A model generated the notes under the pieces. That model was not told the DNA's origin. It did no database searches and saw nothing but the letters and a program-made list of their open reading frames with translations. DNA of 12,303 bases from Clostridiales bacterium. Its GTDB lineage: Bacteria > Bacillota > Clostridia > Christensenellales > UMGS416. Each line of letters starts with the position of its first letter. Position 1 is the stretch's first letter. The translations under genes were made by a program, and so were the position numbers. Location: assembly GCA_012515725.1 (NCBI GenBank), contig JAAYXU010000088.1, positions 1 to 12,303 of the forward strand. The letters run 5' to 3'. Of the stretch, positions 6,257-12,303 are shown one piece after another.

Positions 6257-7186
6257 ATGGCAATTATTGCTATTGATAAATTCACGCGGGAACTGGAGCT
6301 CGAGGTACTCTATGACGGCGGCCGCCAGGAGATCGAGATACTGACCGCCAACCTGAACCGTCCCGGGCTGCAGCTTGCCGGGTATTTCGATTATTTCGCA
6401 GCCGACCGCATCCAGGTGATAGGGAAGGTGGAGATGACCTATATCACAGAGACGATGGACAGCGGGAAGCGGCAGGAAGTATTCGAGCGGTTCTTCAGCT
6501 ATGAGATTCCCTGCGTCATCATCAGCCGAAACCTGGAGCCGCCCGAGGAGCTTCTCGAGGCGGCTCGCAGGTACGGCCGGCCGGTACTGCGCTCACGGCT
6601 TGTGACCACCAAGCTCGTGCACGACACTGTGAGCTATCTCGACCTGCTGCTGGCGCTGCGAGTCACCCGCCCGGGCGCGCTCATCGACGTGGGCGGAGTG
6701 GGGATGCTCCTTGTGGGCGAGTCGGGCATCGGCAAGAGCGAAACGGCGCTGGAGCTCGTCAAGCGCGGTCACCGGCTCGTGGCCGACGACGTGGTTGAAA
6801 TATGCCGCATATCCAAGGATCAGCTGAGGGGCCGCTCTCCGGGCTCAATACAGAATTTCATGGAGATACGGGGTGTGGGGATCATTAACATCCAGCAGAT
6901 GTACGGCATCGACTCTGTTATAGCCCAGAAAAACATCAATCTGGTCATTGAGCTGGAAAACTGGGATAACAGCAAGCAGTACGACCGGCTGGGCCTTAAC
7001 GAGGAATGGGCCACGGTACTGGGCGTGAAACTGCGCAAGCTGACGGTGCCGGTGCGGCCGGGACGGAATCTGGCCATCATAATGGAGGTGGCCGCACATA
7101 ATTACCGGCTTAAGAATATGGGCTACAACGCGGCGATGGAACTGGACAGGCGCGTTAGGGAAAGCGACGAATTTGAGCTCATGTAG
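6257..7186 (+). CDS. hprK: HPr kinase/phosphorylase with His-to-Pro at active site
   Basis: HprK phosphorylates HPr of the PTS on Ser46 with ATP or pyrophosphate and also removes that phosphate, setting carbon catabolite repression through CcpA. The ATG at 6257 gives 310 residues with the expected MAIIAIDKF start; the frame extends to 6221, but that would overlap the preceding gene. The N-terminal domain has NRPGLQLAGYFDYF and PVLRSRLVTTKL. The kinase domain has Walker A GESGIGKS (154-161), D178 in RGHRLVADD, E203 in MEIRGVGI, R244 in YDRLGL and PVRPGR (265-270). All are one residue beyond the family numbering I know (K159, D177, E202, R243, 264-269). At the position equivalent to active-site H138, usually HGVLVDIYGVG, this protein reads PGALIDVGGVG, so His is P139 and the conserved Tyr is Gly. 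The flanking frame is intact. Kinase/phosphorylase balance may therefore differ from the textbook enzyme. Confidence 0.95.
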   Translation: MAIIAIDKFTRELELEVLYDGGRQEIEILTANLNRPGLQLAGYFDYFAADRIQVIGKVEMTYITETMDSGKRQEVFERFFSYEIPCVIISRNLEPPEELLEAARRYGRPVLRSRLVTTKLVHDTVSYLDLLLALRVTRPGALIDVGGVGMLLVGESGIGKSETALELVKRGHRLVADDVVEICRISKDQLRGRSPGSIQNFMEIRGVGIINIQQMYGIDSVIAQKNINLVIELENWDNSKQYDRLGLNEEWATVLGVKLRKLTVPVRPGRNLAIIMEVAAHNYRLKNMGYNAAMELDRRVRESDEFELM

Positions 7187-7200
7187 GAGGTCAGTCAACA

Positions 7201-8163
7201 ATGCTTTACATCGGAGTGGATCTGGGCGGTACGAAAATGGCCGCCGGTCTCGTAACGCGGGATGGGGTCATACTGGGCAAGGCCAGCGCCCCTACGCAGG
7301 TGGGGCTGCCCCATGAGCAGATCCTCAAAAACATGGCGTCGCTCATTGGCGACGTGCTCTCGGAGACGGGGCGCACCGCGGACGACATCGGGGCCATAGG
7401 TATTGGCTCTCCGGGTTCGGTGGACGATTCGCGGGGTACGGTTGTTTTCGCGAACAATCTGTACTGGCGTCATGTGCCCGTCCGCGGCGAGCTTCAGAAG
7501 TATTACGATAAGCCGGTGTTCGTTGACAACGACGCGAACGTCGCGGCGTTGGCCGAGATGGTTGCAGGGGCGGCCCGGGACCGACGGAATCTGGTGCTGC
7601 TGACGCTGGGGACCGGAGTGGGCAGCGGTATCGTGATCGACGGGCGTGTATTCGGCGGCAGTCACCATGTGGGCGCGGAGCTGGGGCATCTGTGCGTGCA
7701 GATGGACGGGGAGCAGTGCACATGCGGCAACAAGGGCTGTCTCGAACGCTATACATCCGCGACCGCGCTGGTACGGGAAGGGCGGCGGGCGCTGATCGAC
7801 TACCCCGACAGCATCATCGCGACCAAGGCGGGCGGGAACCTCGACAACGTGACCGCAAAGATCGTAATCGACGCGGCCAGAGAGCGAGATCCGATGGCGA
7901 TCGATATATTCGAGCGGTATATACACTATCTTGCGCTTGGCATCATCACCATAATCAACGCGTTTGACCCCGAGGTCATAGTGCTGGGCGGGGGCGTCAG
8001 CGCGGCCGGGGATTTCCTGCTGGAGCCGCTGCGCCGCCATGTGAAGGAGCATATATTCTACAAGGATCTGCCCCACGCGACCGTGGAGCTGTCGCCGCTC
8101 GGCAACGACGCGGGCATAATCGGCGCGGCGATGCTTGGCGCGATTGAGAGCGGCGGGTTATAA
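7201..8163 (+). CDS. glk: ROK-family glucokinase
   Basis: This gene most likely encodes the ATP-dependent glucokinase that feeds glucose 6-phosphate into glycolysis. The 320-residue protein has the N-terminal phosphate loop DLGGTK (7-12), the catalytic aspartate D111 in DNDANVAA, LGTGVGSG for phosphate 2, H163 in ELGH, and the ROK zinc motif C173-x-C175-G-x-x-G-x-C180 (CTCGNKGCLE). Glucokinases of Firmicutes carry exactly this arrangement, with VGGGVS/LGGGVS near the C-terminus (LGGGVSAAGDFLL here). AGGAGGT at 7186-7192 overlaps the hprK stop, which gives tight coupling to hprK. Pairing glucose phosphorylation with the HPr kinase places carbon entry and catabolite repression in one operon. 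A fructokinase or other ROK hexokinase is possible but less likely. Confidence 0.92.
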   Translation: MLYIGVDLGGTKMAAGLVTRDGVILGKASAPTQVGLPHEQILKNMASLIGDVLSETGRTADDIGAIGIGSPGSVDDSRGTVVFANNLYWRHVPVRGELQKYYDKPVFVDNDANVAALAEMVAGAARDRRNLVLLTLGTGVGSGIVIDGRVFGGSHHVGAELGHLCVQMDGEQCTCGNKGCLERYTSATALVREGRRALIDYPDSIIATKAGGNLDNVTAKIVIDAARERDPMAIDIFERYIHYLALGIITIINAFDPEVIVLGGGVSAAGDFLLEPLRRHVKEHIFYKDLPHATVELSPLGNDAGIIGAAMLGAIESGGL

Positions 8164-8174
8164 GGCATGTAAGC

Positions 8175-8209
8175 AAAGAGCCCCCGGCAACCCCGGCGGG
8201 CTCTTTTTT
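8175..8209 (+). terminator. Terminator of the HAD-hprK-glk operon
   Basis: AAAGAGCCC (8175-8183) pairs perfectly with GGGCTCTTT (8198-8206), with an inner CCGG/CCGG pairing, and the T-run continues to 8209. The hairpin begins 11 bases after the glk stop. Confidence 0.88.
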
Positions 8210-8216
8210 CTCAATA

Positions 8217-8241
8217 AACAGGGAAGGCCGAAGCCCCTGTT
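8217..8241 (-). terminator. Terminator of the ROK-like gene, UUCG-capped
   Basis: On the minus strand AACAGGG (8235-8241) pairs with CCCTGTT (8217-8223), and GC pairs with GC around a TTCG tetraloop, with a small bulge. TTTATTGAG follows. It begins 7 bases beyond the TAA at 8249, the intact end of the broken gene. This supports 8249 rather than 8402 as the ancestral stop. Confidence 0.6.
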
Positions 8242-8248
8242 CGGCGGT

Positions 8249-9649
8249 TTACCGTGTCGAAGGCAGGCTGGCCGCAGCGATCGACTGACCCACACGCTTG
8301 CTTGCCTCGTCGGGCAGATGCAGCGTCATCGTCCGGGCAAGCTCCGGAAATTCGCGTGAGAGCACCTCGAGCGCTTTGTCGAGCATACGGGAGCCGCCCG
8401 TTCACGATGTGACCCTGCCCAGCAGCAGCACATGCGAGATGTCGTAGAACTCGGCGTAGTAAGCCAGCGCATAGCCCAGATAGCAGCCTATGCTATCATA
8501 TACGAGGGCGGCACGTGGGTCTCCCGCTACCTCCAGCTCCTGTACGACCTTGAGCTTCTCGGAGGGGGAGGAATCGCCCGGCAACGGAATCCCTGCGGCC
8601 GGGGCCAGCTTGATTACCGCATCCTGGGAGAAATACTTGACGCCGCAGCCCGTATCGCCCGACCATTCGTCGGCCATCGCGCCCGGATTGTAGTCGACCG
8701 GTACAAACGCAAGCTCATTGAGCCAGCCCGTGATATTGCCGTCCCGGTCGACGTATCCGCCCGCTTCACTCGTGCCCATCGCGATACCCAGCACGCGGCC
8801 CGCGTCCAGTTCCATCGCGCCGGCCAGCGCTGTTACGTCGCCGTCGTTGGCCACTTCCAGCGGAACGCCGCCCATTTCCTTTTGTATGTCCAGGAACATA
8901 TTTTTAACCTTTTTTTCAAACACGTCTTCGGGAACCTTGATGAAAAGCGACGCGACCATGACCCGGTTATCGATATAGATACCCGCCGCGCTCACGCCGA
9001 TCGCGTCCACACGGGGCATTTTGGACGCCGCGGTCTTCATCGAGTCGAGTATTCCCTCGTAGTGGTATGCGGGATCGCTCATGAGCTTCGGATGCCAGAC
9101 CACTTCCTCGCTGTAGATCGCCTCTCCGTCAACGACCGCGGACACCTTCCGGTCGCTGCCACCCGCGTCGAACCCGATGCGGCAGCCGTCGAGGTTGCGG
9201 CCCCGGGGCTGGGCGGATTCACGGGCAGGCGGTACGTCCGCAGGCTCCATGATTTCCACCGTGAATGGCTTCTCATATACGCGCGCCATGAACCGCGCGT
9301 CGAACTCACGGGAACCGCCGTCCGCGTACGCGGCGCGCAGGTATTCTCCGATGTAGGATGGGCCGCCAAACTGGATCAGCCAGCCGCCCCGCACCCACAG
9401 GAGCGATTTTACGAGACGGTCGACATAGATGCAGTTCTGCTTGTCCATCCCTGCCGACGGGCCGAAAACGCGCGCTCTGTGAACCGAGCGGAAGCCCCGC
9501 TCGCGCTCCAGCGCTATCACGATTTCCACGCTGTCGGAGTTGGCGGCGACCGCCTTGCGGAATGCGCGGTTGCCAAGGCTGATGGGCTGAAAATCCGGAT
9601 CGAGGGGAGGAATGCAGAGCGGTTTGGGATTAAAGGCAAAAGGTTTCAT
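8249..9649 (-). pseudogene. ROK/ASKHA sugar-kinase-like gene with in-frame TGA at codon 416
   Basis: This is a ROK-like protein of the actin/hexokinase (ASKHA) fold, of a Clostridia-type group with a long N-terminal extension (about 155 residues, with ALERERGF and GGPSYIGEYL). The kinase part starts at DGCRIGFDAGGSDRK (154-168), has the likely catalytic aspartates in NDGD (268-271) and MGTSEAGGY (291-299); it lacks the ROK zinc motif. Translation stops at TGA (8402-8404) right after LLLGRVTS. The same frame then stays open for 50 codons, reading TGGSRMLDKALEV and ending HLPDEASKRVGQSIAAASLPSTR before TAA. That is the C-terminus I recall for intact relatives, with Gly at the stop position (GRVTSG). 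One G-to-T change (GGA to TGA) explains the break. The ATG at 9649 has AAAGGAGG upstream; ten further codons upstream are unlikely. The substrate is not known. Whether the 415-residue product is active is open. Confidence 0.8.
8402..8404 (-). other. Premature TGA replacing a conserved Gly codon
   Basis: This is the stop codon inside the ROK-like gene. The next in-frame codons are ACG GGC GGC TCC CGT ATG CTC, coding the continuation of the glycine-rich loop. TGA is an ordinary stop in this genome (spoIIID, mbl, typA, HAD and transposase genes all end with it), so recoding is unlikely. Confidence 0.8.
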
Positions 9650-9686
9650 CGGAATCCTCCTTTGCGGGCATCTTACCATATATTAG

Positions 9687-9700
9687 ATGGTCTATACCAT
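9687..9700. promoter_or_regulatory. GntR/HutC-type operator ATGGTATAGACCAT
   Basis: This 14-bp palindrome matches its own reverse complement at 12 of 14 positions. It contains GTATAGAC, which fits the published HutC-subfamily core GT-M-TA-K-AC and resembles NagR/DasR-type sites (TGGTNTANACCA). It overlaps the end of the -10 box and the expected start of transcription, where a bound regulator would block initiation. No GntR gene is in the window, so the regulator is encoded elsewhere. NagR-type control would point to amino-sugar use, but that is inference. Confidence 0.55.
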
Positions 9701-9727
9701 TATACAAAACCTGACCTGTCCACGCAA
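9699..9727 (-). promoter_or_regulatory. Promoter of the ROK-like gene
   Basis: On the minus strand a perfect TATAAT (9699-9704) lies 17 bp after TTGCGT (9722-9727), which keeps only the TTG of the -35 consensus. Transcription would start near 9692, about 43 bases before the ATG at 9649. The -10 is convincing; the -35 is weak and may need an activator or be tuned by the overlapping operator. Confidence 0.55.
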
Positions 9728-9754
9728 GGGGAAGAGATGCAATAACGCCGTCAT

Positions 9755-11638
9755 TCAGTAATAGTAGGCCGTCATTGCCGCCATCGTCCAAGCACCCATG
9801 AGCGCCATGACCCAAGCAAGCCGCGCCGTGCTGACCGAGCGCTCCCGGGGGCGACCCAGCGCGGGCAGGAGGATCGCGAAGACCGGTATGAAATAGCGTC
9901 CCTGTATACCCCAGGGCAGGGCCGCACCGATATCCGACCACGCCATATACAGGAACAGTATCATCCCACACACCGTAAGCGCCGCCGTAATAAGCAGCGA
10001 GCGCCGCTGCGCGGTAGGCAACGCCGAGCCGTCGCCCAGAGCCGCCCAGACAAGCATGAGCGGCGTGAGCGCCTGCCATATCCCGGCGCTCATCCGTCCG
10101 CCGTCATAGGTTGAAAGCTCCGCCAGCCAGCCGCCTGTCAGCGATGTCAGGCAGCGGGCGAGCATGATGAGCGCGCCTGCCGGATGCGCGGCAATATGTT
10201 TAAGCTGGGTCAGAGCGTTGTAAGCTCCGTCCCGCATCGCGGAGTTGTGAACGCCGCCCCACAGCGCGTTGACCGCCAATAGCCAGGCGGCCGAGAGGCC
10301 CCAGACAAACGCAGCCATCGCGGCCGCTGCCCACCGGAGACGGGGCGTCGCGTAGGTGCTTCGGGGCGTGAACAGAAAGAGCAGGCTCAGCAGCGCGTAC
10401 GGAGCTTTGATGAGCGCTATAGCGCAGAGAATTCCCGACATCGCGCCCAGACGCCCGAGCGTCAGCCCGCCGTCGCGCGCGTATCGCAGCCACAGGGCCG
10501 TAAAGAGAAGGGAAAGCGCGATCACGACGGGATCGGTCGAATAGGAGGCGGCCAGCGTCACCGCCTGCGCCAGTAGCCCTACCGCGAAAATTGCCGACCG
10601 GAAACGCGGGGCTATACATAGCGCTGCGTATACAAGCCCGATATACGCGGCCAGATTCGTCAGACGCCCCAGATAATAGATGAGGGACAGCGGCAGTCCT
10701 GCGAGCCTTCCCAGCGCTACGCCCACAGCGCCGGGAAGATACCCGATAAAAAGCGTGTTTTCCACTGCGTACTCGCGGCTTAGCGTCATTTCGCCCGAAG
10801 GGATGCGGCCGAATAAGGACAGGGCCTGTGCAATGCGGTAGCTGCCCGCCGTGGTAAGGGGCGTCACGTCCAGTGGAACCGGTACGGCCGCGCCGTCCCG
10901 CGTGCGCAGCGGGACCAGAGCGTCTCCCGAGAGCTGCCAGGCGCGCGCGAAATGCCGGTGCTCGTCAAAGCCCGCGCCGATGGGCTGTACAATGAGCGCG
11001 ACAATACCCAGCGCTGCCGCCAGAAAACAAAAATTCCTGCGGATGTCCTCTCCCGTCAACAGCAGCGCCGCAATACCGAGAGCCAAAATTATAAGCCACA
11101 GTACGGGCTTTTCCGCCGAATCGACGGTCCCGGTCAGGGCGTATATGAGGCGTCCGTACTGTGCCGCTCCGCCCAGTATCAGGGGCTCCGACGCGTTTTG
11201 GTAGGGCGAGACAAAAAACACGACGTCCGACCCGGCGACGCCCTCGATCTCGATCCGCAGAGCGGCTCCGTCGGGCGGCACCGCGCGAGACACGGGGATA
11301 TCCGCCCACGCGGGCTCTGCGCCGCCCGGGGCCAGCGTGCTCTGGGCAAGCAGCGTGTCCCCGGCCATGAGACGGACGTGGCAGCCCGTATCCGCCCGGC
11401 CGCCTCGCACCAGCAGGTGCAGCGACTCAATATGCGAGAACGGTGAGGGAAGCGACTGGACGAGTGTACTTCCGCCGGTCAGCGCGGGTATTTCCCGCCG
11501 GGGGAGGTCGGGCACTTGGGCGCGGCGCGCGTTTGGATACCAGCCTGCCGCCATGACCGCGACCAGCAGCAGAGCGAAGGACAGGAGCGCCCATTTTCTC
11601 TCACGTATACGGCTTACCAATGCTGATGCGGTTCTCAT
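9755..11638 (-). CDS. DUF2142 polytopic membrane protein
   Basis: The 627-residue protein matches the DUF2142 family, GT-C-like multi-pass membrane proteins of unproven activity that are often found with polysaccharide or surface-glycan genes. An N-terminal helix (about residues 17-35) is followed by a soluble, probably external beta-rich domain (about 40-180) and then roughly ten to twelve hydrophobic segments. Family marks are an Asp-Glu pair with His after the second helix (GFDEHRHFARAWQLS, where GT-C enzymes bind metal and substrate) and GIQGRYFIPV near the C-terminus. The ATG at 11638 has GGGAGG seven bases upstream; the frame can be read from a TTG at 11665, but that overlaps the -10 box. 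It has its own promoter and no recognisable terminator before the ROK-like gene. A glycosyl- or phosphoglycosyl-transfer role is a family-level guess only. Confidence 0.85.
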   Translation of the reverse strand: MRTASALVSRIRERKWALLSFALLLVAVMAAGWYPNARRAQVPDLPRREIPALTGGSTLVQSLPSPFSHIESLHLLVRGGRADTGCHVRLMAGDTLLAQSTLAPGGAEPAWADIPVSRAVPPDGAALRIEIEGVAGSDVVFFVSPYQNASEPLILGGAAQYGRLIYALTGTVDSAEKPVLWLIILALGIAALLLTGEDIRRNFCFLAAALGIVALIVQPIGAGFDEHRHFARAWQLSGDALVPLRTRDGAAVPVPLDVTPLTTAGSYRIAQALSLFGRIPSGEMTLSREYAVENTLFIGYLPGAVGVALGRLAGLPLSLIYYLGRLTNLAAYIGLVYAALCIAPRFRSAIFAVGLLAQAVTLAASYSTDPVVIALSLLFTALWLRYARDGGLTLGRLGAMSGILCAIALIKAPYALLSLLFLFTPRSTYATPRLRWAAAAMAAFVWGLSAAWLLAVNALWGGVHNSAMRDGAYNALTQLKHIAAHPAGALIMLARCLTSLTGGWLAELSTYDGGRMSAGIWQALTPLMLVWAALGDGSALPTAQRRSLLITAALTVCGMILFLYMAWSDIGAALPWGIQGRYFIPVFAILLPALGRPRERSVSTARLAWVMALMGAWTMAAMTAYYY

Positions 11639-11664
11639 TGCGATCCTCCCGGCGATCTCATCCA

Positions 11665-11693
11665 ATTATAGACAGACGGAGAGCTGAATGCAA
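11665..11693 (-). promoter_or_regulatory. Promoter of the DUF2142 gene
   Basis: On the minus strand a perfect TATAAT (11665-11670) is 17 bp from TTGCAT (11688-11693). The latter keeps the TTG of the consensus. The leader before the ATG at 11638 would be about 20 bases and contains the GGGAGG ribosome site. It lies about 28 bases from the putative insertion-sequence end. Confidence 0.55.
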
Positions 11694-11777
11694 GCGGAGA
11701 TAGGAGCGGCATTTCCGTAACTGTGTACGGGCGTCAAACATAGGTTACACTTTTCTGAAAGAAAAACTTCGATCGGT

Positions 11778-11832
11778 CTTGTCAAGGGTAGGGTGGAGAT
11801 TTGCGCAGCAAATACGACCCGACCTTGACAAG
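11778..11832. repeat. Long imperfect palindrome near the IS terminus
   Basis: The outer arms CTTGTCAAGG (11778-11787) and CCTTGACAAG (11823-11832) are perfect over 10 bp. Inside them GGGT (11791-11794) pairs with ACCC, and ATTTGC (11799-11804) pairs with GCAAAT (11808-11813) around a GCA loop. The whole can fold as one 55-base stem with internal loops. It may be a subterminal transposase-binding structure or a transcription barrier. It has no T-tract, so it is not a classical terminator. Confidence 0.65.
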
Positions 11833-11858
11833 GCGAATCGTGGTATCATGGAAACCGG

Positions 11859-11883
11859 CCTTCCGGCAGACCTGACCGGAAGG
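11859..11883 (-). repeat. Hairpin downstream of the transposase gene
   Basis: CCTTCCGG (11859-11866) and CCGGAAGG (11876-11883) form a perfect 8-bp stem with a 9-base loop, 12 bases after the transposase stop. On the minus strand CCGGTTTCC follows, which is only weakly T-rich, so a terminator function for the transposase is possible but not clear. Confidence 0.5.
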
Positions 11884-11894
11884 GCTTCATCACC

Positions 11895-12303
11895 TCACAT
11901 CACGGCTAGATAATCATTCAAGACCTGATTGGGGGAGCGGAAATTCAAGCAAGTCATAATGTAATTGTTAGACTTTCGCTGGTATACAGCCAGCTGTTTT
12001 CTTCCGTCCATCAAGCAGTACATTCGCAAATACCTGTAAAAACGCTGTTCATCAGTACGGTGCTGACGTTCCACCTTACCATTGTGGCGAGGTGTAGCGA
12101 TGCGGATGCGATGATAAAGAATTCCCATTTGCTCGAGCGCCTCCTCGAACATCGTTTTATGAGCTGCCTTCACGAGCAACAACGCATTTGTAAACTCCGT
12201 CCCGTTATCGGTCTGAATCTCCCGGATAGGAAACGGTGATTCCCGTACCAGCTTCATCAGAAAATGATAGGCACTGTAGGTGCTGTGCTCATCATACATC
12301 TCC
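11895..12303 (-). CDS. DDE integrase-core transposase, C-terminal part (IS481-like)
   Basis: The frame is open through the window edge (Glu codes before the ATG at 12299), so this is the last 136 or so residues of a longer transposase that would cut and join the element's ends. The rve/DDE core shows the second catalytic Asp in QTDNGTEF and the catalytic Glu in RHNGKVERQHRTD; the first Asp would lie outside the window. The tail ends in LNFRSPNQVLNDYLAVM. The TPRHNGKVERQHRTD pattern suits IS481-type better than IS3-type elements, but family assignment from this part is provisional. No frameshift or stop is visible, so the copy may be intact. Non-coding element sequence with two hairpins follows its stop. 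Confidence 0.87.
   Translation of the reverse strand, partial: EMYDEHSTYSAYHFLMKLVRESPFPIREIQTDNGTEFTNALLLVKAAHKTMFEEALEQMGILYHRIRIATPRHNGKVERQHRTDEQRFYRYLRMYCLMDGRKQLAVYQRKSNNYIMTCLNFRSPNQVLNDYLAVM

Larger units (their letters stand above)
11722..12303 (-). mobile_element. Insertion sequence, right part only (IS481-like)
   Basis: The element holds the 3' part of a transposase gene and its terminal non-coding region, and it continues past the window edge. I place the end tentatively at TGTGTACGGG (11722), because IS481-type ends commonly begin TGT and the following bases (CATAGGTTACACTTTTC) look like element rather than host sequence. A second possible end is TGTCAAGG at 11780. The other terminus is not visible, so neither inverted repeats nor a target duplication can be checked. 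The transposase is oriented toward the DUF2142 gene, whose promoter lies just outside. Confidence 0.5.

Noticed and set aside
7195..8076. 293-codon minus-strand frame inside glk
   Set aside because: Antisense shadow of the glucokinase gene, whose motifs are complete.
8384..8404. Selenocysteine or recoded TGA (a 5-bp ACGGG/CCCGT hairpin directly follows the TGA)
   Set aside because: The family has Gly at this site, not Cys or Sec, the hairpin is immediately adjacent and too short for a bacterial SECIS, and TGA is a normal stop in several genes of the window, so a code change is excluded.
8432..9745. 437-codon open frame on the plus strand, opposite the ROK-like gene
   Set aside because: It is an antisense shadow: low-complexity, Arg/His-rich translation without recognisable domains, while the minus strand codes a clear protein with a ribosome site and promoter. 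GC-rich genes often leave such open frames.
11639..11665. TTG start for the DUF2142 gene, nine codons upstream
   Set aside because: It overlaps the -10 box and lacks a ribosome site, whereas the ATG at 11638 has GGGAGG at good spacing.

Overview
The window looks like chromosome of a GC-rich, endospore-forming Firmicute, probably a Clostridia-type organism. SpoIIID is restricted to sporulating Firmicutes, the spoIIID-mbl order is the one known from Bacillus, and hprK next to a ROK glucokinase is typical of Clostridia. I cannot name the species. Almost everything here is housekeeping. I found no CRISPR array, tRNA, rRNA or phage module.

Left part (1-2194): the 3' end of spoIIID runs into a strong sigma-A-type promoter that drives mbl, an actin-like gene of cell-wall elongation. 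Downstream, mbl converges on a TtcA-like PP-loop ATPase gene on the minus strand. The two share one bidirectional terminator, whose loop holds the ttcA stop codon. Between the ttcA-like promoter and typA sits a small, AT-richer two-gene cassette (2393-2822): a two-helix membrane protein overlapping an XRE-type regulator. A near-perfect palindrome over its -35 box looks like its own operator.

Central part (2929-8163, plus strand): typA/bipA and a histidine phosphatase form one transcription unit that ends in a terminator. The loop of that terminator carries the -35 box of the next promoter. The next unit is HAD phosphatase-hprK-glk, also closed by a terminator. It combines the HPr Ser46 kinase/phosphorylase of carbon catabolite repression with glucose phosphorylation. 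The HprK is odd: the family's active-site His is Pro here, while the other catalytic residues I can place are kept.

Right part (8249-12303, minus strand): a long ROK-like sugar-kinase gene is interrupted by one in-frame TGA where the family has Gly. The remaining 50 codons of the expected C-terminus are intact behind it. Its promoter overlaps a 14-bp palindrome that fits the GntR/HutC operator core. Upstream lies a DUF2142 polytopic membrane protein with its own promoter, then the end of an insertion sequence (IS481-like transposase, cut by the window edge) with two hairpins near its terminus.

The best leads are the HprK His-to-Pro change, the single-codon break in the ROK gene, its HutC-type operator, the XRE cassette operator, and an unusual preference for ATA as the Ile codon directly before Leu in the core genes.
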